Source of the DNA: Fidelibacterota bacterium UBA1611
GTDB taxonomy: Bacteria > Fidelibacterota > Marinisomatia > Marinisomatales > UBA1611
Assembly: GCA_002321855.1 (NCBI GenBank)
Contig: DCMX01000032.1
Coordinates: 2,078-36,665, forward strand
Length of the DNA stretch: 34,588 nt
Reading direction: 5' to 3'
In this document: positions 1 to 7,802 of the stretch, piece by piece
How positions within the stretch are numbered: position 1 is the first letter of the stretch
Layout of the letters: every line of letters starts with the position of its first letter
Position numbers and translations under genes: made by a program
Notes under the pieces: model-generated
The model's database searches: none
Told to the model about the DNA's origin: nothing
What the model saw: the letters and a program-made list of their open reading frames with translations, nothing else

Positions 1-2
1 GT

Positions 3-1178
3 GACAAATACGAAGGTATGTTCGTAGATGGAAAAAGGGAAGGTCAAGGTATTTTCCATTATTCAAACGGTGACGAGTATATAGGGGAGTGGGTGAATAA
101 CATGAAAGAAGGTCAAGGTACTTTCAATTATGTAAATAGAGACAAGTACGTAGGTAGATGGAAAAACGATAACAGAAATGGTGCAGGTGTTTACACCTTT
201 AAAATTGGTAATATATATGTAGGTACTTGGAAGGACGGAAAGATAAATGGTTTAGGCATTTATGCCTTTGCGAATGGTAATAAGTACGAAGGTACGTTCA
301 TAAATGGGAAATTTGATGGTAAAGGTACATTACATTATTCAAACGGTGATCACTATACAGGCGATTATAAAGATGGTAATATGGATGGTCAGGGTGTATA
401 TGTCTCCAATAGTGGTAATAAGTATCAAGGTGATTGGAAAAACAATAAAAGGAATGGTCAGGGTGTTTTCACCTTTAAAAATGGAAATAAGTTCGAGGGA
501 ATATTTTTAAATGGAAATTCGAGTGTCCAGGGCACTTTTACTTTTGAAGATAAAAGATGTTTTTACAAAGGTGAGTTTAAGAACAATAATTTTCATGGAT
601 ATGGCACTCTATATATTAAAGATGGTGAAAAGTATGAAGGTGAATTTAAAAATGGTATTATGGAAGGAATAGGTACTTTCACCACCTCAGATGGTAACAT
701 TTATATAGGAGAATGGTTAGATAATAGTATAACGGGTCAGGGTACTTTAATTTATCCGAATGGTGATAAGTATATAGGTGAATGTAAAAAAAATAAGATG
801 AATGGAAAGGGTATTTATACCTTCGCAAATGGTAGTATATACGAAGGTATGTTTTTGGATGGAAAGTCAAATGGCCATGGTATTTACACCTATTCGAACG
901 GTGATATATATATAGGAAGATGGAAGAATGATAAAAGAACTGGGCAAGGTATTTACCATTTTGTTAATGGGAATAAATACGAGGGTGAATGGAAAAATGA
1001 TAAGAGAAGTGGTAAAGGGATATATACTTTCAGAAATGGTAACATTTATGAAGGTACGTTTTTGGATGGTAAGTTGGATGGTATGGGTACATACACTTAT
1101 TCAAATGGTGACAGGTATATAGGACAATGGAAAAATGATAAGATGGATGGGCAGGGTACTTACACTATTAATAAAGAA
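3..1178 (+). repeat. Tandem 69-bp coding repeats (17 MORN units)
   Basis: Unit starts fall at 3, 72, 141, 210, 279, 348, 417, 486 (72 bp), 558, 627, 696, 765, 834, 903, 972, 1041 and 1110. Units of a distinctive subtype with Phe instead of Trp after the YEG motif (YEGxFxxGK) lie at positions 1, 5, 8, 13 and 16. The block of units 12-14 resembles units 15-17 unit by unit, giving a 207-bp higher-order period. Units 13 and 16 agree at roughly three quarters of their bases by hand count. Confidence 0.85.
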
Positions 1179-1208
1179 AGTATTTCTATTTGGGAACTAA
1201 ATCGATAA
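3..1208 (+). CDS. MORN-repeat protein, 5' end missing (left edge)
   Basis: The reading frame is open from the first bases: the codons before the first ATG (18) read D-K-Y-E-G, which is the start of a MORN unit, so the gene begins outside the window. The visible 401 residues are 17 consecutive MORN units of 23 residues (one of 24, at 486-557), each of the form YxGxWxxxxxxGxGxYxxxxG, ending in a short tail (NKESISIWELNR). MORN repeats form elongated beta-hairpin sheets and in eukaryotes are tied to membranes and phosphoinositide signalling; in bacteria their roles are mostly unknown. No catalytic domain is visible. Whether a signal peptide exists cannot be judged because the N-terminus is missing. 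The next gene, also made of MORN-like repeats, starts 63 bases downstream. The family call is secure; the function is not known. Confidence 0.9.
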   Translation, partial: DKYEGMFVDGKREGQGIFHYSNGDEYIGEWVNNMKEGQGTFNYVNRDKYVGRWKNDNRNGAGVYTFKIGNIYVGTWKDGKINGLGIYAFANGNKYEGTFINGKFDGKGTLHYSNGDHYTGDYKDGNMDGQGVYVSNSGNKYQGDWKNNKRNGQGVFTFKNGNKFEGIFLNGNSSVQGTFTFEDKRCFYKGEFKNNNFHGYGTLYIKDGEKYEGEFKNGIMEGIGTFTTSDGNIYIGEWLDNSITGQGTLIYPNGDKYIGECKKNKMNGKGIYTFANGSIYEGMFLDGKSNGHGIYTYSNGDIYIGRWKNDKRTGQGIYHFVNGNKYEGEWKNDKRSGKGIYTFRNGNIYEGTFLDGKLDGMGTYTYSNGDRYIGQWKNDKMDGQGTYTINKESISIWELNR

Positions 1209-1271
1209 TAGGATTTTCACACTCCTTGGGTTTTGTATTTTATAGAATAATATTTAGTAAATTATAATGTA

Positions 1272-3107
1272 ATGAAGAGAACTATACTTTTCATTTTTTC
1301 ATTTTTTATTTCCATTGGATTTCCCCAATCCAGAGTCAATATAAATGTTCTTATTGAATATGATGGTAAAATGTATAAGCCTGATGAAAATGAACCATAT
1401 ACAGGTAAGGTTTTTGACGAATGGGAAAATTGGCAGACAAAGGAAGAGGGATTATACCGTGATGGACACAAAAGTGGACTGTGGAAGTCATGGGATGAGA
1501 ATGAGCAGCTAATAGCAAAAGGAATTTATAGGGATAACTTAAAACACGGAGTATGGATCGAGTGGCATATTAATGGTAAAAAGAACAATCAAGTGGTGTA
1601 TAAGAATGGTAAAAAAAATGGGAAATACATTCAATGGTATCAAAATGGGAAAAAACAGGAAGAATGTACCTATAAAAATGGAGCACGGAATGGTTTATAC
1701 ACATCTTGGTACAATAATGGAATTAAATCGATAACTGCCAACTATAAAGATGGAAAACAACATGGAGAGACTATATCACAGGATAAAAATGGAAACATTA
1801 TTAAACATGAAACATATAAAGATGGGGCATTCAATGGGAATTTAATCATTTGGTACCCTGATGGATCAAAGCAGGAAGAAGGAAGCTACAAAGCTGGGGT
1901 GCAGGATGGATCACATACACAATGGTACGAAAATGGGCAGAAAATGATTGCGGGAAATTACAGCGATGGCAGGTATGAAGGTTCGTGGACACAATGGTAC
2001 GATAATGGGCAGAAATTTTTAGAAGGATCTTACCATGATGATATGTTAACCGGCAAGTGGATACAATGGTTTCAGAATGGGAATAAGTATTTTGAAGGGG
2101 TTTACAATAAAAGCGATAAAGATGGACCTTGGATATATTATGCACCTAATGGAAAGGATAGCTCAAATCTGATTTATAAAGATGGTCAACCTCAGGATGG
2201 GGAAAAAACCGAATGGTACGATAATGGTCAAAAAGAGTCAGAGATTACTTATGTGAAAGGTAAAATAACCGGTTCAGTAATCCATTGGTACCAAAACGGA
2301 CAGAAAAAATTAGTAGAAAATTATAAAGATAATACATTAGATGGAGAATATACCAAGTGGAATGAGGATGGTAAAAAGTATTTAAAACAAGATTACAGTG
2401 CAGGAAATTTGGAAAAGGCAAAGAATTATAATTATTATGATCAGGGTCAGATTGAGTCGACTATTCAATATATATATGTAGGTCAAGGAGATAATCGCAA
2501 AAAAGAAAAAATAGTTACAAAATGGTCTGCTTCTGGTAAAATGATCGCCCAATATAAGGATGGAAAAATATGGAATGGAAAATCGATCACTTGGTGGGAT
2601 GAGAAGAACAATAAGAAGAAAGAAGAAATAACAATTTCCGATGGAAAGGTGGAAGGATTAAACACCGTGTGGTATAAAAACGGAAAGAAAAAGCAGGAAG
2701 GACTCTACAAAAATGGATTAATGGATGGGAAATGGATCTATTGGTGGGATAATGGTGTTTTAAAAGCTGAAGGATTTTTTCAGTATGGTGATGGGAAAAA
2801 TCTCCACAAAAATTTTGGAATTCCTATGAATGGTAGAACCGGAAAATGGACAGGATGGCATAAGAATGGTCAAAAATGGTGTGAAATAAATTTTAAAAAT
2901 GGGAAAAAACATGGATCCCATGTCAACTGGTACGAGAATGGAAAACAGGAATTAAATGGACAATATAAAGATGGAAAAAGTGTCGGGAATTGGACATGGT
3001 GGTACGAAGATGGATACCCATTTCAGGAAGGTAAATATCTACCGTCAGGGGAATTTGAAGGTTTATATTTTATAACTCCAAATATTCCTGCTGTTGAACA
3101 TTTGTAA
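1272..3107 (+). CDS. Secreted MORN_2 (YwqK-type) repeat protein
   Basis: The product is 611 residues. It starts with a signal peptide (MKRTILFIFSFFISIGF, cleavage probably near residue 20) and continues as about 22 units of close to 24 residues, each like WYxNGQKxxEGxYKDGKxxGxWxxW. This is the MORN_2 pattern (PF07661), found in YwqK-type proteins sometimes annotated as antitoxin components, but no toxin gene is recognisable beside it. A few units carry insertions, near residues 400-420 (YIYVGQGDNRKKEK) and 505-525 (QYGDGKNLHKNFGIPMNG). No enzyme domain is seen. No Shine-Dalgarno sequence precedes the ATG. It is likely a periplasmic or surface repeat protein, perhaps partnered with the upstream MORN gene; that pairing is inference from adjacency. 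Confidence 0.85.
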   Translation: MKRTILFIFSFFISIGFPQSRVNINVLIEYDGKMYKPDENEPYTGKVFDEWENWQTKEEGLYRDGHKSGLWKSWDENEQLIAKGIYRDNLKHGVWIEWHINGKKNNQVVYKNGKKNGKYIQWYQNGKKQEECTYKNGARNGLYTSWYNNGIKSITANYKDGKQHGETISQDKNGNIIKHETYKDGAFNGNLIIWYPDGSKQEEGSYKAGVQDGSHTQWYENGQKMIAGNYSDGRYEGSWTQWYDNGQKFLEGSYHDDMLTGKWIQWFQNGNKYFEGVYNKSDKDGPWIYYAPNGKDSSNLIYKDGQPQDGEKTEWYDNGQKESEITYVKGKITGSVIHWYQNGQKKLVENYKDNTLDGEYTKWNEDGKKYLKQDYSAGNLEKAKNYNYYDQGQIESTIQYIYVGQGDNRKKEKIVTKWSASGKMIAQYKDGKIWNGKSITWWDEKNNKKKEEITISDGKVEGLNTVWYKNGKKKQEGLYKNGLMDGKWIYWWDNGVLKAEGFFQYGDGKNLHKNFGIPMNGRTGKWTGWHKNGQKWCEINFKNGKKHGSHVNWYENGKQELNGQYKDGKSVGNWTWWYEDGYPFQEGKYLPSGEFEGLYFITPNIPAVEHL

Positions 3108-3160
3108 TTTTTTCATATTCTATTTTTTTGGGATTTTGTGTTATTATTAATGATATTCTC

Positions 3161-3691
3161 ATGAGAAACTTCTTCCTATTGTTATATCTGATTATTTCAT
3201 CTGTAAATGCTGGAAAAATTTCTCAGCACATTGTGCTTACTGCCCACACTCAGGAGTTCCTGTTATCTATACAAAATGTGCGTGAAGATTACATATCTAT
3301 ACAATTTTTAGTTTTTTCTCCTTTTCAAGGTATTTATGATATGAATTATAAAATGTTTGCAGACAGTCTTAGTGTTTTATATGATACATTATTACTAAGT
3401 AAGAAAACATTGCTTAAAAAGTTAAAACCAATAAATGATATTTCAGAAATTGAATTGAGATTTATTGACACTTTAGATACCTATGTAAGATTATTAGGTA
3501 ATACCATAGTTCAATTAAGATATATCTGTATGAGACTATATTATTATTCTAATGCGAGCAATTATTCCTTGAATGAATATTCAAAAGATATAGAAAAGTG
3601 GAGCAAGTTGTACAAGGAATATAAATTATATGGAAACAATATTAGTGCTCGTTTGCACGAATTCAATATTAGTGTACCAAGTTTTAATTAG
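3161..3691 (+). CDS. Small secreted protein of unknown function
   Basis: I do not recognise this 176-residue protein. The frame is open from a TTG at 3128, but the ATG at 3161 gives a textbook signal peptide (MRNFFLLLYLIISSVNA, then G), so I take that start. The mature part looks mostly helical, with many Leu, Ile, Tyr and Lys residues, few Gly or Pro, one Cys, and no repeats or known motif. No ribosome-binding site is evident. It lies between the MORN_2 gene and two exported proteins with BamE-like domains, so it belongs to a run of exported proteins. The signal peptide makes a real gene likely; no function can be proposed. Confidence 0.65.
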   Translation: MRNFFLLLYLIISSVNAGKISQHIVLTAHTQEFLLSIQNVREDYISIQFLVFSPFQGIYDMNYKMFADSLSVLYDTLLLSKKTLLKKLKPINDISEIELRFIDTLDTYVRLLGNTIVQLRYICMRLYYYSNASNYSLNEYSKDIEKWSKLYKEYKLYGNNISARLHEFNISVPSFN

Positions 3692-3752
3692 TTTTAAATT
3701 TTTTAATCAAAACTGTTAGACCATTATTCACTAACTTACTTTTCGTTCCACG

Positions 3753-3768
3753 TTTTCATGAAAAGGAG
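3753..3768 (+). promoter_or_regulatory. Palindrome overlapping a strong ribosome-binding site
   Basis: TTTTCATGAAAA (3753-3764) is a perfect 12-base palindrome. Its right end merges with the Shine-Dalgarno sequence AAAAGGAG (3761-3768), six bases before the ATG at 3775. The ribosome-binding site itself is clear, which is notable because most genes here lack one. The palindrome could be an operator half or an RNA fold masking the site, or chance in AT-rich DNA. Confidence 0.4.
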
Positions 3769-3774
3769 CTTACA

Positions 3775-4113
3775 ATGCGTGCAAAATCTATCCACATAAT
3801 CATTTTAATTTTAATAATTATTCCTTGTCTTAAAGGCCAAAACAATATTTTCAAGGATCTTGAAAATCGAGTCAAACAATTAGAGGAAAAAGTTTTTGAT
3901 TTGGAACAAAAATCTATTGATACATTGATAGAATCAAGATGGCATAAGCTAAAGAAAAACATGAAAAAAAAAGATGTCCAGTCTACGTTTGGATTTCCAG
4001 ACAGGATAGGAAAATTTACCTATGGTGGTGAACTCTGGGGATTTTCAAATGCAATTTTAAGATTTGATAAAAATGGCAGTCTAGAATATTGGACAAAACC
4101 TTTACGTAATTAA
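3775..4113 (+). CDS. Exported small protein with coiled coil and BamE/SmpA-like domain
   Basis: The product is 112 residues. A signal peptide (MRAKSIHIIILILIIIPCLKG) is followed by a short coiled coil with leucine heptads (about residues 25-50). A C-terminal stretch (about 54-110) follows the SmpA/OmlA (BamE) pattern: W-x-x-L-K-x-x-M-x-x-x-x-V, then FGFPDRI, then GGELWGF, and a final strand with LRFDKNGSLEYW. BamE-type domains are small outer-membrane assembly or lipoprotein modules. The Cys in the signal (IIPCLKG) is at a weak lipobox-like site, so a lipoprotein cannot be excluded. A strong Shine-Dalgarno sequence precedes the start. The next gene ends in a similar domain, suggesting relatedness. 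The domain call comes from the pattern only. Confidence 0.6.
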   Translation: MRAKSIHIIILILIIIPCLKGQNNIFKDLENRVKQLEEKVFDLEQKSIDTLIESRWHKLKKNMKKKDVQSTFGFPDRIGKFTYGGELWGFSNAILRFDKNGSLEYWTKPLRN

Positions 4114-4137
4114 CTTGAATTTTTCCCGAGCTTGTTA

Positions 4138-5019
4138 GTGAACAACAAATTTTTTATGATTGGTCAAATACTAGTCTTAACAGTTTATTTTGTCCTATTC
4201 TTATCATGTAGTCTCTTAAAGTTTCAACCTTCTTCTATCGATATTATTGCTAATGACTGGAGTGGGAAGGAAGTAATGTTTGCTGACGTAAGTGATCAAA
4301 TATTAAAAAAAACTAATATCAATCGCAGTTGGTCACCTTTGAACAGAAAACGAACTAGATCCTATTATAAATTTCAAAAAAGTAAGGCTACTGTAGTTGG
4401 TGATTACTTATTTGATGATTCTAAATATTTGGTTATTGAACTAAAACATAAAAAAAAATATAAACGTAAAAAATCACCTTTGGAGGAAAAATACACTACA
4501 CTACCGAATCACCTCTATTTGCTAAGTGATTATAAAAATGCAAAAGCAATGTTTGGAATCGATATTTGGTTAAACAATGTAGTTGATATTAGTAGTTTCT
4601 TCTCATATTCTGAAAAACTGTTCAAAAGATTTGAAAAAGTGAAAGTTGTAGATGTACATACTTATCAGAATGATGATAAAGATTGGCCATTGTGGCTGAT
4701 TATTGAATCAAAAGACGGTCAACGTGGAAATGTTCGATATAATGGTGCCAAAAAAACATTGGGGAGACAGAATTATTATTTTATTGAAGATCCACTACCG
4801 AAAAATTGGGGTCGTGATACTATTGCATTAGTGAGAAATGGTGGATTGGAAATAAACATGAGTAAGAAACAGGTCAGAATCTCTCAGGGCAATCCTGATA
4901 TTATTAATAATACTTCTAGTAGACATGGAATTGGGCAGCAATGGATATATGGTGATAGTCTTGGAGGAAAAACCTATTTGTATTTTGAGTATGGTGGACT
5001 ATCCTTTATTCAAGATTGA
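4138..5019 (+). CDS. Probable lipoprotein with C-terminal BamE/SmpA-like domain
   Basis: The protein has about 293 residues. The hydrophobic N-terminus ends in VLFLSCS, a plausible lipobox with the Cys as lipidation site. Possible starts are TTG 4132, GTG 4138 and ATG 4156; GTG 4138 leaves a lysine in the signal n-region, so I prefer it. The middle part is lysine-rich and unrecognised. The last 65 residues carry the pattern IALVRNGGLEINMSKKQV...GNP...QWIYG...LYFEYGGLSFI, close to the small BamE/SmpA fold and to the C-terminus of the preceding gene. It is the last gene of the AT-rich left block and is followed by a 165-base gap. The export call is firmer than the domain call; the function is unknown. 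Confidence 0.6.
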   Translation: MNNKFFMIGQILVLTVYFVLFLSCSLLKFQPSSIDIIANDWSGKEVMFADVSDQILKKTNINRSWSPLNRKRTRSYYKFQKSKATVVGDYLFDDSKYLVIELKHKKKYKRKKSPLEEKYTTLPNHLYLLSDYKNAKAMFGIDIWLNNVVDISSFFSYSEKLFKRFEKVKVVDVHTYQNDDKDWPLWLIIESKDGQRGNVRYNGAKKTLGRQNYYFIEDPLPKNWGRDTIALVRNGGLEINMSKKQVRISQGNPDIINNTSSRHGIGQQWIYGDSLGGKTYLYFEYGGLSFIQD

Positions 5020-5184
5020 TTAATACCAATATATAGGTTAATAGACATTACCATTGGAACAATTTTCTCATTTAAATATCAGTGTAAAAACATATAGTGA
5101 ACAAATTTATATTACTATTGTACCAATAAATAGATCAGGTATGTATTCAGTTATTAACAAGAATCGATCTTCTTTCAATAAATT

Positions 5185-7062
5185 ATGATTTTACATATGT
5201 TAATCGTGTTAGCATCTGTTGGGATTTTTGGGATTGTTCAAGCCCAGCTTGTTGAGCCTGATACGATTATTACCTATTATGATAGGTTCGATGTTGCCAT
5301 ATCTTTTTTTGAAAGAGGCAGGTACCGATTGGCTCAGAGTCATTTCCAGCATATTCTGACAAATGAAAAGGAATTTTACGATCCAGCAGCTCAATTGATG
5401 CTGGCCAAATCCCAATTTCGCCAAGGGAGATTATCTGACGCAGATCGCACTTGTCGATCTTTTCTAAACACATTTCCTAATAGTCCTTATGAACTTCACG
5501 CTCAAGCCCTTTTAGGGGATATATCGATTCTGAAAAGAGATTATTCAAGTGCCATGAATCGGTTTCTATCTATCCGACCATCAATAACAGATTCTCTGTT
5601 TCTGCTTGAGATCGATAACCGTATAGTATCTTGTATTTCTATTGGTGTGAGATCTGATCAAATCGAACAGATATTGTTTAATGAAACCAATGATATAAAT
5701 CGGGCAATCCTCAATTTAACTCGAGGATACAGATCAATACTGGATGGAGATAATTATGAAGCAAGATTGTCCATAGATGTCATTGAACGGAGTATACTTC
5801 CAATTCAGTATCAAGATATGTTTAATGCTTTAAACTTATATAAAGAGGACAAGGGATCATTCCAGGCAACTGTAGCTTTAATTTTGCCATTGACGGGTCG
5901 GCATAAAACCATAGGGCAAACTTTTCTAATGGGGTTGGCGGATATGGTAAACGACCACCAGCACGATATGACAGTTAATTTCCAAATTTATAATAATAGG
6001 AGTAATGACGTTAAATCACTGCAATTATTGAAAATGGTAAATTTAGACAGATCAATCATTGCGGCAATGGGTCCATTATCTAACAGATCTGCCATAGCCG
6101 CTGCAGGAATATTGGGTTCATTACCTATCCTGATTTCAAGAACGGATCTTCCAGATTTACCGCAAACTTCAGAAGATTTATTTCTTTTATCCCCGAGCCT
6201 TGAGATACAGGCTCGTTTTACGGCCCGTTATTTAGTAAATAATCTGCTACTAAAAAATATTGCAGTGATCGCACCAGGAGGTGATGAAGATAGGGCACAG
6301 GCAGATTATTTCCTTGATGAACTATACCAACTTGGTATAGATCCAGTTGCGGTAGAATGGTATCATGGTAAACCGGAAAATATTTCCAGGCAGTTTAGAG
6401 TCTTGCGTAAAACAGCTTGGAAATTACTACCTGAAATAAATCCAAATCAGGATGCACTGGATTTGGAGATTGATAGTTTGGATGCTCTGTTCGATGTTGA
6501 CGTAACGGACTTTTTTGAATTGCCAAAAGAGTCTGACGTGGAGACCATGAATCAAAGAGACTCTTCAAAAATCGTTCTGGAAACAATACATGCACTCTAT
6601 CTACCTATTAAAAATAACGAACTTGCTTATGTTGGGACACAATTACCCATGTATAACCTGAACACTCTGTTGGTAGGCAATGAGAATTGGTATGATTTTG
6701 ATGTACTGAATCAGGATGTTATTGGTCCACACGTTCAGGGATTGTCCATTCTCAGTTCTATGAGCCCAAGTGTTGGTATTAGCAAGAATGCCAATCTGAA
6801 TACATTCTATTCAATGGGCTATGATCAAGGAAAATTCGTGAATATGATTACCAGTCAAAGTTCCGGAAAACGCAGAATGTTTAAAGATTATCTAAGGAGG
6901 GGTATGCGATTTATCGGTAAGTCAACCGTGATTCAATTATCAGGGAAAGAGCGAAATGAAAATCAGCTTCTCCAAATATTGGAATATCATGGAAAGCAGA
7001 TGAAAGCGATTGGAATTTTTGATGGTAATACCCTTGTGAATTATAAAACTGGTCTACAGTAA
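5185..7062 (+). CDS. Periplasmic TPR plus binding-protein-fold protein (LpoA-like architecture)
   Basis: The product is 625 residues. A signal peptide ends VQA-QL at residue 20. Residues about 33-200 form TPR-like helices (FERGRYRLAQSHFQHIL, FRQGRLSDADRTCRSFL). From about 227 comes a type I periplasmic-binding fold of the LivJ class, seen in ALILPLTGRHKTIGQTFLMG and AAMGPLSNRSAIAAAG. An acidic insertion lies near 430-470. The same order, TPR then binding-protein fold, occurs in LpoA/LppC, the outer-membrane activator of penicillin-binding protein 1A, but here the signal is type I with no lipidation Cys. It overlaps pgeF by one base (TAATG), and uppP follows, which supports a peptidoglycan role. 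The alternative is a substrate sensor or an ABC-transporter binding protein; no transporter genes are nearby. Confidence 0.7.
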   Translation: MILHMLIVLASVGIFGIVQAQLVEPDTIITYYDRFDVAISFFERGRYRLAQSHFQHILTNEKEFYDPAAQLMLAKSQFRQGRLSDADRTCRSFLNTFPNSPYELHAQALLGDISILKRDYSSAMNRFLSIRPSITDSLFLLEIDNRIVSCISIGVRSDQIEQILFNETNDINRAILNLTRGYRSILDGDNYEARLSIDVIERSILPIQYQDMFNALNLYKEDKGSFQATVALILPLTGRHKTIGQTFLMGLADMVNDHQHDMTVNFQIYNNRSNDVKSLQLLKMVNLDRSIIAAMGPLSNRSAIAAAGILGSLPILISRTDLPDLPQTSEDLFLLSPSLEIQARFTARYLVNNLLLKNIAVIAPGGDEDRAQADYFLDELYQLGIDPVAVEWYHGKPENISRQFRVLRKTAWKLLPEINPNQDALDLEIDSLDALFDVDVTDFFELPKESDVETMNQRDSSKIVLETIHALYLPIKNNELAYVGTQLPMYNLNTLLVGNENWYDFDVLNQDVIGPHVQGLSILSSMSPSVGISKNANLNTFYSMGYDQGKFVNMITSQSSGKRRMFKDYLRRGMRFIGKSTVIQLSGKERNENQLLQILEYHGKQMKAIGIFDGNTLVNYKTGLQ

Positions 7063-7748
7063 TGACTCAGAATAAATGGGACGATTACTCGTCAATATTT
7101 AACCATGATGATTTGACAGTAGCTTTTTCGAACCGCAATTTTTCTGTAGCAGGCAAATCAGGGCACATATCATTTGTAAGTGCTGTGGGTTTGGACCCAG
7201 ATAAATTAGCCTTTCCTAAGCAAATTCATTCTGGGCATGTGGAAATAGTATACCATCCGGGAATTTTTTCTAATACAGATGGCGTTATTAGTCCTGGTGG
7301 TTCTTTCAATTGTTCTGTTCAAGTTGCGGACTGTCTACCGGTCTTTCTCACGAACCCTAAATCGAGGACTGTGGGACTGGTTCACGCGGGATGGCGTGGA
7401 TTGGTTTTAAAAATTTTACCTAATACTATAAATTCAATTTTACAAATAGGTGAGAGTCTTAGTGACTTTACTATTGTGATAGGTCCATCGATACAAGCTT
7501 GTTGTTTTGAGGTTCGGAATGACATTATTGACCAGTTCGATCCAACTTTTTACATGAAAAATTCTAAAAATAGGTTTTCGGTGGACCTTCAGAAATGGGC
7601 TGTTCAACAACTGGTAGATTCGGGAATTATTCGGAGCCGGATCTTCCTTATTGACAAATGCACTTTTTGCAACCAGAATGAATACCATTCTTATCGTCGA
7701 AACGGCCCCAAAGCAGGACGAATGATTGCTATTATCGGTTGGCGATAA
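7062..7748 (+). CDS. pgeF: Peptidoglycan editing factor / purine nucleoside phosphorylase, YfiH family
   Basis: The product has 228 residues, slightly shorter than E. coli YfiH. Family signatures are all present: KQIHSGHV, VADCLPVFL, GLVHAGWRG, GPSIQACCFEV and a C-terminal CTFCNQNEYHSYRR...GR. The metal-binding triad corresponds to His56, Cys91 and His108. Members (old names DUF152 or laccase domain) act on purine nucleosides in vitro, and in E. coli PgeF limits misincorporation of serine in the peptidoglycan stem peptide. The start ATG overlaps the stop of the upstream LpoA-like gene, so the two are translationally coupled. uppP follows after 54 bases. The identification is secure; the physiological substrate is less so. 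Confidence 0.92.
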   Translation: MTQNKWDDYSSIFNHDDLTVAFSNRNFSVAGKSGHISFVSAVGLDPDKLAFPKQIHSGHVEIVYHPGIFSNTDGVISPGGSFNCSVQVADCLPVFLTNPKSRTVGLVHAGWRGLVLKILPNTINSILQIGESLSDFTIVIGPSIQACCFEVRNDIIDQFDPTFYMKNSKNRFSVDLQKWAVQQLVDSGIIRSRIFLIDKCTFCNQNEYHSYRRNGPKAGRMIAIIGWR

Positions 7749-7802
7749 AAGGTTTTCCTATGCTTACATCACATCTATATTTTGCCATTATTATTTTTAA
7801 CA

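Noticed and set aside
1846..2145. 99-codon minus-strand frame with repeated His/Thr motifs
   Set aside because: Its repetitiveness comes from the tandem MORN_2 units on the other strand; it is a shadow.
3..3107. Evenly spaced repeats resembling a CRISPR array
   Set aside because: The 69-bp and 72-bp periods are in frame and encode MORN and MORN_2 units; there are no unique spacers and no cas genes.
1272..3107. Toxin-antitoxin system suggested by the YwqK-type repeats
   Set aside because: The protein is secreted and large, and no small toxin-like neighbour is recognisable.
3690..3714. AT-rich hairpin AGTTTT...AAAACT after the small secreted protein
   Set aside because: The stem is only six A/T-heavy pairs and no T run follows, so I do not call a terminator.
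5020..5184. Promoter in the 165-base gap before the LpoA-like gene
   Set aside because: A TTGGAA/TATCAG pair with 17-base spacing exists near 5054, but each box matches consensus at only four of six positions, so it was not listed.
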